A stretch of 64,000 bases of DNA. Origin: Trichopria drosophilae. Taxonomy: Eukaryota; Arthropoda; Insecta; Hymenoptera; Diapriidae. Position numbers and translations under genes: made by a program. The stretch lies in contig JAQOWT010000019.1 in assembly GCA_030407085.1 (NCBI GenBank), positions 40,439 through 104,438 on the forward strand, written 5' to 3'. The notes under the pieces are model-generated. The model searched no databases and had not been told where the DNA came from. It was given only the letters and a program-made list of their open reading frames with translations. Positions 23,299-33,154 of this stretch are shown here, piece by piece; position 1 is the first letter of the stretch, and each line of letters opens with the position of its first letter.

Positions 23299-25797
23299 AC
23301 TATCATGTACAAAAAAGGAAAAAGGCACGTTAATGCCGATGCATTGTCGCGTAACCCGGCGGATGGGAGTCGACCCGTCGATTATGACGAAAACGAAAAA
23401 GAAATCGAAATTAAGGAGAAAAACGAGAAATTTAAAATGCTTATAGTAAAGAAAATGAAAAACGACATTTACATAACAAATTCACAATCAAGGACATTGG
23501 CAAGAGTAAATGTAACTACGCTTGAGAAAATGAGTGGAAAACAAGGGTCAAAAAATTCGGTTGCAAAATGCAGACCGCTCCAGAAAACAAAAAAGTCGCA
23601 GGAGAGAAATCGCCCATATCATCCAATACATTTAGGGTCCAATATGGAGATAAGTTCTTCCAACGGACGGCCTATTGCAAGAAAAACAATAGCCGCTAGA
23701 ACGGAAGATTCGGATACAAACGGAGATGTCGAAGATAACGTCTCGGAAATACAGGCAACACAACATACAAAAAAGGAAACTTCGGGAAATGTCAAAATAA
23801 CTCGGAAAAAATACATTTCAGAAGCCGAGAAACTACTGGAGATTCCCGATTACCTGAAAATCGCGACGACAACAGGACAAACGCGATCGGGTAAAGTGTT
23901 CAAGCCTATGCCCGAAACAACATCGATCCATGTCCCGTATCCTAAAACTCCATTTATAGCTCCCGTTTTGAACGAGGAGGTCCGGCCTAAATCTCCATTT
24001 AGATTTGCACCAGCAAATCATGTACTATCGGGGAACAATAAGATTGAGCGATATGCGATAGGTAAGGATAAACAAATACGCAAACGCATAGAAAATGGAG
24101 TAAAGAAAAAAAGGAGAGGAAAAGCATCAGAGCGTCGCAGAAAGAAGAAAAAAAGGATAGGAAAATATAAACAAGGACGTAGGATCGATGATAAGGAATT
24201 TTCATGGCCAAGAAACCGACGCTACACGAACACGCGTATTGATGACTACCGTCTACGACCGCTTCCGCAAAGAAATTCTAACTTAACAAACCCTCAACAT
24301 TATCTAGGTTCGAATTATCCAATCATTGATTTTAAATTTACAACAAGACTCCCGTCATCGCGCTTGTTGCCATCATCGACGGTCTCATTTTTTCCCAAAA
24401 TCGCTCAAGAAGACTCGAATACACACAAAACCCGTGGAAATACAATCGAGTTAAGTAAAGAGAGAAAAGAAGAGGGAGAAGGCGATACGAACGAAGACGA
24501 ACGGTTTGACACAGACGAAGCGAGCGAGAAAGAAAATCGTACGCTGGACTTGACGAAAGAAAAGGACAAAAACGACGAGCAAAAGGAAAACATATTAAGA
24601 ACTGATACACAGGGCTCGTCTGCAGTGCGTACGATCCCTTCGGAAAACGGCTCGTCCAAAAAGCAGGTAGCGTCCGTGCCTCTCAACGAGAAGAAAGAGG
24701 ACACAACAATGGGAAAACGAGAGACAGAGCAACGCATCGATGGCGATGCAACACTATCTCCCGCAAAATATGATTACAACCATGAAATAGCGATTGATAA
24801 AGCGTATTCTACACCTGACGATGAGTCTGATACCGACAGTGAAATATTAAATAGAAACTCACTTTCTGAATACTATTGGGAATCAGAATCTTGGAGCGAT
24901 GAAGACGTATTAATTAATAGGAATCTCGACATATCAGAAAAAACACCACAGATACCGACACGCCATACTGAACCGCACAATCAAAACGCATTAAGAGGAA
25001 AGGAGGACATAAATATCGATGTGACTACGGACGAAGAAATTCAAATGGATATAGAAGATCAACGACACCATACAAGGACCAATGGAAATGAAATGGACAC
25101 AGTTGAAATACTACCAACTCCGAGATTAAATATAAAACCCCAAGTAAAGCCGAGAAAGCGAAAGCATTTACCATCACCGGAAACAAGCCCGCGTGTGGCA
25201 GTTAGAAAAAGGAAACCGCAAGATCCGAGAAGCCAAGAAGAAAGAAGAAATGACATAGAGCAGCTTTACATGCACACTAATCCAAGTACCGACGGCATAT
25301 CTAACACACTGTTGAATTATCAAATAGGAAACAAATGTGCCGAACCATATACGGAATTTGAAAGAGATGTGAATATTCTCAATGATGGAAACTGCCTCTT
25401 CCACTCGTTGATCAAGTTGCATAACTTGGATATGTCATTTTATGACCTGAAAAGAATTCTGCAGAATAGCGATCAGGCCCAGAATTGCGCAGAGCCCATC
25501 CGCGCATACATCATACTCGATAGGGAGTGCGAATATGGTGATGACAACATCCTTAAAATTTTTTCGCTCCATTATAAGGTAAATTTCTGCGTCCATAGAT
25601 ATAATACAGATAAATCCGTGGAATACTGTCATATAGGAACACCTCACATTTCGAAAATATATCATCTTCACTTGGAAGATGTTCACTACACTCCGTATTT
25701 CTCTGTCGAAAGTCAAATGAAGATCGAGGACACCGACCCTTCAGCTGGTTTGTTTACATCTGGAGAGGTGCAGGCCGACGTAAACACACAAACATGA
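23299..25797 (+). CDS. Pol segment 2: connection motif, charged linker and OTU-like domain (bounded by in-frame stops)
   Basis: Same frame as segments 1 and 3. It opens with the Ty3/Gypsy connection motif GKRHVNADALSR (about 23314-23350). About 650 residues follow that are not normal for Gypsy pol. They are rich in K, E, R, S and T, probably disordered, with a basic cluster (KKKRRGK then RRRKKKK, about 24103-24160) that could be a nuclear or nucleolar signal. The last about 115 residues form an OTU-like cysteine protease domain. TGA at 25795-25797 ends the segment, yet the frame is open again from 25798. The ATG at 23305 lies inside the connection motif and is unlikely to be a real start. The function of the linker is unknown. 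Confidence 0.8.
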   Translation, partial: TIMYKKGKRHVNADALSRNPADGSRPVDYDENEKEIEIKEKNEKFKMLIVKKMKNDIYITNSQSRTLARVNVTTLEKMSGKQGSKNSVAKCRPLQKTKKSQERNRPYHPIHLGSNMEISSSNGRPIARKTIAARTEDSDTNGDVEDNVSEIQATQHTKKETSGNVKITRKKYISEAEKLLEIPDYLKIATTTGQTRSGKVFKPMPETTSIHVPYPKTPFIAPVLNEEVRPKSPFRFAPANHVLSGNNKIERYAIGKDKQIRKRIENGVKKKRRGKASERRRKKKKRIGKYKQGRRIDDKEFSWPRNRRYTNTRIDDYRLRPLPQRNSNLTNPQHYLGSNYPIIDFKFTTRLPSSRLLPSSTVSFFPKIAQEDSNTHKTRGNTIELSKERKEEGEGDTNEDERFDTDEASEKENRTLDLTKEKDKNDEQKENILRTDTQGSSAVRTIPSENGSSKKQVASVPLNEKKEDTTMGKRETEQRIDGDATLSPAKYDYNHEIAIDKAYSTPDDESDTDSEILNRNSLSEYYWESESWSDEDVLINRNLDISEKTPQIPTRHTEPHNQNALRGKEDINIDVTTDEEIQMDIEDQRHHTRTNGNEMDTVEILPTPRLNIKPQVKPRKRKHLPSPETSPRVAVRKRKPQDPRSQEERRNDIEQLYMHTNPSTDGISNTLLNYQIGNKCAEPYTEFERDVNILNDGNCLFHSLIKLHNLDMSFYDLKRILQNSDQAQNCAEPIRAYIILDRECEYGDDNILKIFSLHYKVNFCVHRYNTDKSVEYCHIGTPHISKIYHLHLEDVHYTPYFSVESQMKIEDTDPSAGLFTSGEVQADVNTQT
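25351..25710 (+). other. OTU-like cysteine protease domain within pol
   Basis: Contains NDGNCLFHSL, matching the OTU signature DGxCLF, with the candidate nucleophile Cys at 25393-25395 and its partner Asp at 25384-25386. About 97 residues later, after an EYGDDNIL segment and alternating hydrophobic strands, comes HYTPYF with the candidate catalytic His at 25684-25686. The Cys-His spacing and the HY[TW]-like ending are typical of OTU proteases, which remove ubiquitin or ubiquitin-like proteins or cleave polyproteins. Possible roles are pol processing or deubiquitination of element or host proteins. Assigned from motifs only; structure prediction would confirm it. Confidence 0.75.
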
Positions 25798-27537
25798 CAA
25801 ACCGAAGAGCAGCACGTTCGAAATTTTAAAGACCCCAAACAAGACACTAATCTCCCCGTCGGGTCACCTGAAATCGCAAAAGTAGGTCAAACAGATACGA
25901 CCGAAACGACCGAAACAAGTGGTATTGACACAGAATTAAATCTTGACGAACCTTTCACAACAGATTTTGAGAGCGATAAACTAAAATTAGAAATATCAAG
26001 AAAACATTTATTCGAAGAAACGGGACATATTGTGTATTTTGCTACCGCAGATGGGAAATTTAATAGCGAAATCGTCTTAACCTTACGGGAACGACGGTAC
26101 ATACGTACAGGGAAAATAGAAAAAACAGATTTAAAAATAGGAAACGTAATAACATCAAAAAGGGGAAATGTACAAATCTACGGATTAATAATAGCGGGCA
26201 CAACAGATGATGTACCATCGAAAATGTCCATCATACAATGCTTAAAAAACTTAAAAACTCAAATTACGAAAGATAAAGTCGTAAAATTGAGGGTCGGCCA
26301 TGACGAAGACATCATCACGAAAATACGATGGAACGATATTCACGAAAAATTTCGTTCCGTATTTTCTAACCAGAAATTGAAAATCGTTTTTTGCGAAAAT
26401 AACATACGAATTCCGCCTACAACAGACCGCATGGAAATTATCCGCGAATTTCATGGCGCAACGATAGGAGGGCATAAGGGCGTTAGAAAAACTTATCGTC
26501 GTATTTGCAAAGAGTGGTATTGGCGTAACATGAGATCTGATATTCAGGAGTACATCAGAAGATGTCAAATTTGCCAAGGTAAAAAACTAAAAAGAGTGAA
26601 AACGCGATTGCCCATGGTTATAACGGATACACCGAAATATTCTTTCGACAAAGTATCTCTTGATATTTGGGGACCAACAGACTTGACGGAAAGAGGGAAT
26701 CGGTACGTATTAACAGTGCAGGATCAGTTAACAAAGTACTCCCTCGCGATTCCGCTACCCGAGATTACCGCTCCCATAATCGCTAAGGCTTTCACAGACC
26801 ATTTTATTTGCATTTATGGTTCGCCAATTCAAATTCTAACTGATCAAGGAAAGAATTTTATTGGCAAAGTACTGAAAGAGTTCGCCAAACTCTTCCGAAT
26901 TAAGCAGTCGAAAACTACCGCGTATCACCCACAGAGCAACGGTAGTCTCGAGCGCAGCCATCATGTCCTGAAAGAATACCTTAAAAACATCGTTACTGAT
27001 CGACGGAATTGGGACGAATGGTTACCACATGCAATGTTCTCTTACAACGTAAGTGAACATGAAGGTACAAAATTCACGCCTTTAGAACTAATTTTCGGCA
27101 GGAAAGCAAGGACTCCAACGAGGTTCCCATCGCGTGAAAAATTGGTCACTTACGACGATTACTTGGCGAATCTTGCACGAAATCTGCAGGAAATTCAAAC
27201 GCTTGCGGCGATGAATTTAAGCCAAGCAAAACATCGTTCGAAACGATACTATGATCGGAAACTAAACGTCAAACATTTCCATATAGGCGAAATGGTGTGG
27301 GTTATCAAGGAACCGACTAAAGGGAAATTTAACGACGAATATATGGGACCGTATGAAATCTTAGAAATCCTCGGACCTCGAAACATAAAAATCAAAATTA
27401 ATACACGTAGCAAGATAGTCCACGTCGATAAACTAAAAAAAGCCTTCGATCCACTTTTCAACCCGGACCAAGCTGATTCAGATTCTTGGGACGATACAGA
27501 CAATGAGATGAGTAAAGAGAAATTACACAACACTTAA
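25798..27537 (+). CDS. Pol segment 3: integrase
   Basis: Frame open from the codon after TGA 25795-25797 to TAA 27535-27537. A GTG at 26032 is not needed as a start. After about 200 residues of acidic then mixed sequence comes the HHCC zinc domain: His 26452-26454, His 26473-26475, Cys 26563-26565, Cys 26572-26574. The DDE core has Asp 26662-26664 (LDIWGP), Asp 26842-26844 (LTDQGKNF) and Glu 26950-26952 (NGSLERSHH), with 35 residues between the second Asp and the Glu, as expected. A GPY/F-type module (GPYEILEIL, about 27349) follows. No chromodomain is seen. The protein inserts cDNA into the genome. In this copy it is cut off from the upstream domains by the two stops. Confidence 0.9.
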   Translation, partial: QTEEQHVRNFKDPKQDTNLPVGSPEIAKVGQTDTTETTETSGIDTELNLDEPFTTDFESDKLKLEISRKHLFEETGHIVYFATADGKFNSEIVLTLRERRYIRTGKIEKTDLKIGNVITSKRGNVQIYGLIIAGTTDDVPSKMSIIQCLKNLKTQITKDKVVKLRVGHDEDIITKIRWNDIHEKFRSVFSNQKLKIVFCENNIRIPPTTDRMEIIREFHGATIGGHKGVRKTYRRICKEWYWRNMRSDIQEYIRRCQICQGKKLKRVKTRLPMVITDTPKYSFDKVSLDIWGPTDLTERGNRYVLTVQDQLTKYSLAIPLPEITAPIIAKAFTDHFICIYGSPIQILTDQGKNFIGKVLKEFAKLFRIKQSKTTAYHPQSNGSLERSHHVLKEYLKNIVTDRRNWDEWLPHAMFSYNVSEHEGTKFTPLELIFGRKARTPTRFPSREKLVTYDDYLANLARNLQEIQTLAAMNLSQAKHRSKRYYDRKLNVKHFHIGEMVWVIKEPTKGKFNDEYMGPYEILEILGPRNIKIKINTRSKIVHVDKLKKAFDPLFNPDQADSDSWDDTDNEMSKEKLHNT

Positions 27538-28101
27538 TTATACAAAAGATGGCACAATCTCGCATTATTTTACTTTTTTTTTTTTACACAAATTTAACTC
27601 GTACAAATTTCTATGAATTTAATAATATATAATATCAGTTGAACAAACACAAATTACTGCTCTCAATTACATCCAGTCATTATGGGGATTCTATCTGTTC
27701 ATTTTTGAACCATTACGTTGAATGGAACGTCGAGCTTATCACGGATGGCATTCAAGTATCCACGGCGAGAAAACATTCGGGCTCGAACTGGATGACGCTG
27801 AAGAAGCGTCAATAGGCTTTGGGGTCGTGCATCCGAAAAATCAACGTTACCGAGTAGACGTTCTGATAATGACAAAAATTTGAAGAGAGAAATCGTGTCT
27901 TTTAAAAATTCAAAGGATGCCAAACGGTGATTTGCATTTATTCATTCATTTTATTTTTCTTCTCTCTCTCACACATACAAACACATGTTACGGAAAAACG
28001 AACATTTTAAAATTATTATTTTATTATTATTAGTGTCAATCTACATTTTTATATATATAAAATATTTGAAATCTGTCGATACGATACTGGATAATTAATT
28101 T
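27538..28101. other. Post-integrase segment, AT-rich, without env
   Basis: A retrovirus-like element would be expected to carry env or go directly to a polypurine tract here. No plus-strand frame of useful length is present, and I find no clear polypurine tract followed by TGTTACG. A lone TGTTACGG occurs near 27985 after a pyrimidine-rich run. Minus-strand AATAAA hexamers lie at 27937-27942 and 27950-27955. They would suit the 3' end of an antisense transcript coming from 28.5 kb. Confidence 0.5.
27699..27872 (-). pseudogene. Possible antisense exon or relic frame, unknown product
   Basis: A minus-strand frame ends at TGA 27699-27701. Its upstream part has no ATG; the open stretch starts at a TTG near 27923. 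A pyrimidine-rich TTTTTGTCATTATCAG could act as a splice acceptor near 27870, leaving about 57 codons rich in Arg and Leu (QSLLTLLQRHPVRARMFSRR). It lies downstream of the antisense polyadenylation signals and does not join in frame with the exon at 28102-28177 by the donors I tried. It could be a third exon, a separate small gene or chance. Confidence 0.25.
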
Positions 28102-28561
28102 TTACGGTCCGGAGTCGAGAGGATGAGAGGTTCGTTCCCTTAGACGATCTCGTAGGCGATAGAACACCTGACGCCTACTGGAAAATCGGAAAGAAGTGTC
28201 AAGTCAATACAATAGGGAAAAAATGACAAAAATGGGTAACAGAAATAAGCACTACTCACTCATTTGGATTCGACTGACGCGACCGGAGAGTCTCCATAAT
28301 CCGCGATAGTGCGGCAGGGATTGGTTCTTCTGGTGAAGAATCCCTAGGTTCGGGAATTTCACCCTTTACATCCTCGCGCATACGTGGGGTTACGACGGCA
28401 ATCGGCCGCGTATTTGAAGAAAGTGAATCGAACAGGCGGATCGTTCGTTTTACCTCGCGTGGTTCCCATACTAATCGGAATATCTGGAATACAATTTTTT
28501 TTAACGCGTTATTAACACTATCCACTATGATAATCACTAAATACACCAGGTTCAATCTTGT
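28102..28561 (-). CDS. Putative two-exon antisense gene in the retroelement (unknown function)
   Basis: Exon 1 is open on the minus strand from 28561 to 28260. It starts with a hydrophobic stretch (LVYLVIIIV) and continues acidic and proline-rich. It reaches AATGA/GTGAGT, a strong 5' splice site with GT at 28259-28258. An 82-bp intron ends in a pyrimidine-rich CCGATTTTCCAG at 28178. Exon 2 (28177-28102) continues the same frame for 25 codons, Arg-rich, to TAA. Two AATAAA hexamers follow about 150 bp further on. Without splicing the frame hits TGA at the donor. The start is unclear: no ATG precedes the hydrophobic part, so an upstream exon or an internal ATG is possible. No family is recognised. 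Confidence 0.45.
28178..28259 (-). other. Putative 82-bp intron of the antisense gene
   Basis: GTGAGT donor and TTTTCCAG acceptor on the minus strand. The length is typical of short insect introns. Removing it joins codons in phase 2 and bypasses the in-frame TGA at 28258-28256. Inferred from signals only. Confidence 0.45.
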
Positions 28562-28564
28562 TTA

Positions 28565-28933
28565 TTGTAAAAGCCTTTGTAATCTGGAGATTCCTCCCTT
28601 GGGGGTCTCTCTATCTACTAATTTGTGGAAAGAGTATTGTTTCAGACTTTCAGGTTCCAACACCTCGGCAGCGTCGGGTTTGTTGCACTCGGACAAAGCC
28701 AGGCTCAGACTCGAAGTCCGAAAACGAAATGGTCCCACTGATAGTCATGCAGGATGTCGGAACCCAGTCTCAATCGACTCGTGTCTGCTATGCGGCGACA
28801 CTCCTGCAATAAACCAGGGCATGCCCAGCAGATGTGGGATACCTAGCCCAAAAGTATGCAGGACTTTTAAGACACGAAATTAGCATATATAAATACACTA
28901 CACCCGCGACACACACATATATATCCACTACTG
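28565..28933. other. Unassigned segment upstream of the 3' LTR remnant
   Basis: Occupies the place where the 3' LTR's U3 should be, but shows no similarity to 18730-19223. It includes a TATATAAATA box at about 28885 on the plus strand, about 40 nt before CTACTGCGCGAC. A plus-strand frame of about 118 codons crosses it, but its composition and context do not support a gene. It may be the U3 of a different LTR lineage or inserted sequence. Confidence 0.4.
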
Positions 28934-29098
28934 CGCGACTAAAACGGTTCCGCGCAACCTACTACCATCGACTCGAATATATTCTTATGTACGACCCGCG
29001 TACATAGTCTATAAATAAATAAATAGTTCAAACTTTAACTTCAGTGTATTTCATACCTTATTGTTACTACAAGTCCTTTTCAGGACTGGTACGTAACA
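28934..29098 (+). repeat. 3' LTR remnant (165 bp matching the 5' LTR)
   Basis: Matches 19224-19388 with 2 differences and the same length. It keeps TATAAAT (29010), the AATAAA hexamers, TCAGTG (about 29041) and the terminal GTACGTAACA, and is followed directly by the right CAAT. Upstream similarity stops abruptly at CGCGAC, so roughly 494 bp of expected U3 are missing or replaced. Confidence 0.88.
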
Positions 29099-29102
29099 CA
29101 AT
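29099..29102 (+). other. Target-site duplication, right copy (CAAT)
   Basis: CAAT directly after GTACGTAACA. The satellite continues with GATTCCGTCGCGAATTG, exactly where the left flank broke off. Confidence 0.88.
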
Positions 29103-32100
29103 GATTCCGTCGCGAATTGTTTCAAAATTACATTTTCCTTATTTCAAACAGTTTTTTTAAAGTATATGCAAAATGTTACCTTTTTTAAAAATTTCCTGCA
29201 CAAAGTATACGCATTTTACAGAAATCGTTATAAACAATGATTATTTAAACAATGGTTCTGTCACGAATTGTTTCAAAACGATATGTTCCGTATTTCAAAC
29301 AGTATTCTTGAAGTGTATGCCAAATTTTCACTTTATAAAGAATTTCTTGCACAAGTTATCAGAAATCGTTATAAACAATGATTATTTAAACAATGATTCC
29401 GTCCCAAATTGTTTCTAAACTATATTTTCGATATTTCCAACAGCTGTTTAAAGTGTATGCAAAATGTTACATTTTTCAAGAATTTTCTGCATAAGTTATA
29501 CGCATTTTACAACAATCGTTATAAACAATGATTTCGTCGCAAATTGTTTCAAAACTATATTTTCGATATTTGAAACAATACTGTTAAAGTGTATGCAATA
29601 TTTTCACTTTAAAAAGACTTTCCTGCACAAGTTATAAGAAGTCATTATAAACAATGATTATTTAAACAATGTTTCCATCCCAAATTGTTTCTAAACTATA
29701 TTTTCGATATTTCAAACAGTTTTCTTAAAGTGTATGCAAAATGATACCTTTTTAAAGAATTTCCTGCACAAAGGATACGCATTTTACAGAAATCGTTATA
29801 AACAATGATTATTTAAACAATGGTTCTGTCACGAATTGTTTCAAAACGATATGATCCGTATTTCAAACAGTATTCTTGAAGTGTATGCAAAATTTTTACT
29901 TTATAAAGTATTTCTTGCACAAGTTATCAGAAATCGTTATAAACAATGATTATTTAAACCATGATTCCGTCCCAAATTGTTTCTAAACTATATTTTCGAT
30001 ATTTCCAACAGCTGTTTAAAGTGTATGCAAAATGTTACATTTTTCAAGAATTTTCTGCCTAAGTTATACGCATTTTACAACAATCGTTATAAACAATGAT
30101 TATTTATGCAATGATTCCGTCGCGAATTGTTTCAAAATGATATTTTCCTTATTTCAAACAGTTTTTTTAAAGTGTATGCAAAATGTTACCTTTTTAAAGA
30201 ATTTCCTGCACAAAGGATACGCATTTTACATAAATCGTTATAAACAATGATTATTTAAACAATGATTCTGTCACGAATTGTTTCAAAACGATATGTTCCG
30301 TATTTAAAACAGTATTTTTGAAGTGTATGCAAAATTTTCAGTTTATAAAGAATTTCTTGCACAAGTTATCAGAAATCGTTATAAACAATGATTCCGTCGC
30401 AAATTGTTTCAAAACTATATTTTCGATATTTCAACCAATACTGTTAAAGTGTATGCAATATTTTCACTTTAAAAAGACTTTCCAATGATTATTAAAACAA
30501 TGATTTCGTCGCAAATTGTTTCAAAACTATATTTTCGATATTTCCAACAGCTGTTTAAAGTGTATGCAAAATGTTACATTTTTCAAGAATTTCCTGCATA
30601 AGTTATACGCATTTTACAGAAATCGTTATAAGCAATGATTATTTAAACAATGGTTCTGTCACGAATTGTTTCAAAACGATATGTTCCGTATTTCAAACAG
30701 TATTCTTGAAGTGTATGCAAAATTTTCACTTTATAAAGAATTTCTTGCACAAGTTATCAGAAATCGTTATAAACAATGATTATTTAAACAATGATTCCAT
30801 CCCAAATTGTTTCTAAACTATATTTTCGATATTTCCAACAGCTGTTTAAAGTGTATGCAAAATATTACATTTTTCAAGAATTTTCTGCATAAGTTATACG
30901 CATTTTACAACAATCGTTATAAACAATGATTTCGTCGCAAATTGTTTCAAAACTATATTTTCGATATTTGAAACAATACTGTTAAAGTGTATGCAAAATT
31001 TTCACTTTATAAAGAATTTCTTGCACAAGTTATCAGAAATCGTTATAAATAACGATTATTTAAACAATGATTCCGTCCCAAATTGTTTCTAACCTATATT
31101 TCCAACATCTGTTTAAAGTGTATGCAAAATGTTACATTTTTCAAGAATTTCCTGCACAAAGTATACGCATTTTACAGAAATCGTTATAAGCAATGATTAT
31201 TTAAACAATGGTTCTGTCACGAATTGTTTCAAAACGATATGTTCCGTATTTCAAACAGTATTCTTGAAGTGTATGCAAAATTTTCACTTTATAAAGAATT
31301 TCTTGCACAAGTTATCAGAAATCGTTATAAACAATGATTATTTAAACAATGATTCCATCCCAAATTGTTTCTAAACTATATTTTCGATATTTCCAACAGC
31401 TGTTTAAAGTGCATGCAAAATATTACATTTTTCAAGAATTTTCTGCATAAGTTATACGCATTTTACAACAATCGTTATAAACAATGATTTCGTCGCAAAT
31501 TGTTTCAAAACTATATTTTCGATATTTGAAACAATACTGTTAAAGTGTATGCAAAATTTTCACTTTATAAAGAATTTCTTGCACAAGTTATCAGAAATCG
31601 TTATAAATAACGATTATTTAAACAATGATTCCGTCCCAAATTGTTTCTAACCTATATTTCCAACATCTGTTTAAAGTGTATGCAAAATGTTACATTTTTC
31701 AAGAATTTCCTGCATAAGTTATACGCATTTTACAACAATCGTTATAAACAACGATTATTTATGAAATGATTCCGTCGCGAATTGTTTCAAAATGATATTT
31801 TCCTCATTTCAAACAGTTTTATTAAAGTGTATGCAAAATGTTACCTTTTTAAAGAATTTCCTGCACAAAGGATACGTATTTTACAGAAATCGTTATAATC
31901 AATGATTATTTAAACAATGGTTCTGTCACGAATTGTTTCAAAACGATATGTTCCGTATTTTAAACAGTATTTTTGAAGTGTATGCAAAATTTTCACTTTA
32001 TAAAGAATTTCTTGCACAACTTATCAGAAATCGTTATAAAAAATGATTATTTAAACAATGATTCCGTCCCAAGTTGTTTCTAAACTATATTTTCGATATT

Positions 32101-33154
32101 TCCAACAGCTGTTTAAAGTGTATGCAAAATGTTACATTTTTCAAGTAGTTTCTGCACAAGTTATACGCATTTTACAACAATCGTTATAAACAATGATTGA
32201 CCGCAAATTGTTTCAAAACTATATTTTCGATATTTCAAACAATACTGTTTAAGTGTATGCAATATTTTCACTTTAAAAAGACTTTACAATGATTATTTAA
32301 ACAATGATTTCGTCGCAAATTGTTTCAAAACTATATTTTCGATATTTCAAACAATACTGTTAAAGTGTATGCAAAATTTTCACTTCATAAAGAATTTCTT
32401 GCACAACTTATCAGAAATCGTTATAAACAATGATTATTTAAACAATGATTTCGTCGCAAATTATTTCAAAACTATATTTTCGATATTTGAAACAATACTG
32501 TTAAAGTGTACGCAAAATTTTCACTTTATAAAGAATTTCTTGCGCAAGTTATCAGAAATCGTTATAAACAATGATTGACCGCAAATTGTTTCTAAACTAT
32601 ATTTTCGATAATTCCAACAGCTGTTTAAAGTGTATGCAAAATGTTACATTTTTCAAGAACTTTCTGCATAAGTTATACGCATTTTACAACAATCGTTATA
32701 AACAATGATTATTTATGCAATGATTTCGTCGCGAATTGTTTCAAAATGATATTTTCCTTATTTCAAACAGTTTTTTTAAAGTGTATGCAAAATGTTACAT
32801 TTTTAACGAATTTCCTGCACAAAGGATACGCATTTTACAGAAATCGTTATAAACAATGATTGACCGCAAATTGTTTCAAAACTATATTTTCGATATTTCA
32901 AACAATACTGTTAAAGTGTATGCAATATTTTCACTTCAAAAAGACTTTACAACGATTATTTAAACAATGATTTCGTCGCAAATTATTTCAAAACTATATT
33001 TTCGATATTTCAAAAAATACTGTTAAAGTGTATGCAAAATTTTCACTTCATAAAGAATTTCTTGCACAACTTATCAGAAATCGTTATAAACAATGATTAT
33101 TTAAACAATGTTTTCGTCGCAAATTGTTTCAAAACTATATTTTCGATATTTGAA
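29099..33154 (+). repeat. Satellite A array, continued after the LTR element
   Basis: Same family and orientation as 7159-18729. The first bases complete the monomer interrupted at 18729. It contains a 558-bp tandem duplication: the monomer group at 30571-31128 recurs at 31129-31690, and both copies share AATATTACATTTTTC and AAATAACGATTATTT. The array ends inside a monomer at TTTTCGATATTTGAA, where the C-rich tract begins. No genes are seen. Confidence 0.93.

Larger units (their letters stand above)
18730..29098 (+). mobile_element. Ty3/Gypsy-type LTR retrotransposon with OTU-like domain in pol, inserted in satellite A
   Basis: A 10,369-bp unit flanked by CAAT direct repeats. It starts TGTTACGTAC and ends GTACGTAACA, a perfect 10-bp inverted terminal match. 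Order on the plus strand: 5' LTR, primer binding site, short hydrophobic exon with splice donor, gag, -1 frameshift signal, protease, RT, RNase H, linker with OTU-like domain, integrase, a non-pol segment with antisense frames, and a 3' LTR remnant. Integrase following RNase H places it in Ty3/Gypsy rather than Copia. It ends in a GPY/F-type module and no chromodomain is seen. This copy is defective, with two in-frame pol stops, no visible env and unmatched LTRs. The 165 bp shared by the two LTRs differ at 2 positions, so insertion is fairly recent. Confidence 0.92.

Noticed and set aside
27480..27537. Chromodomain at the integrase C-terminus
   Set aside because: After the GPY/F-type module only a short acidic tail remains before the stop.
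28527..28883. Plus-strand frame of about 118 codons before the 3' LTR, considered as env or an accessory gene
   Set aside because: It has no signal peptide, fusion peptide or membrane anchor and overlaps a TATA-containing U3-like region. It is probably non-coding.
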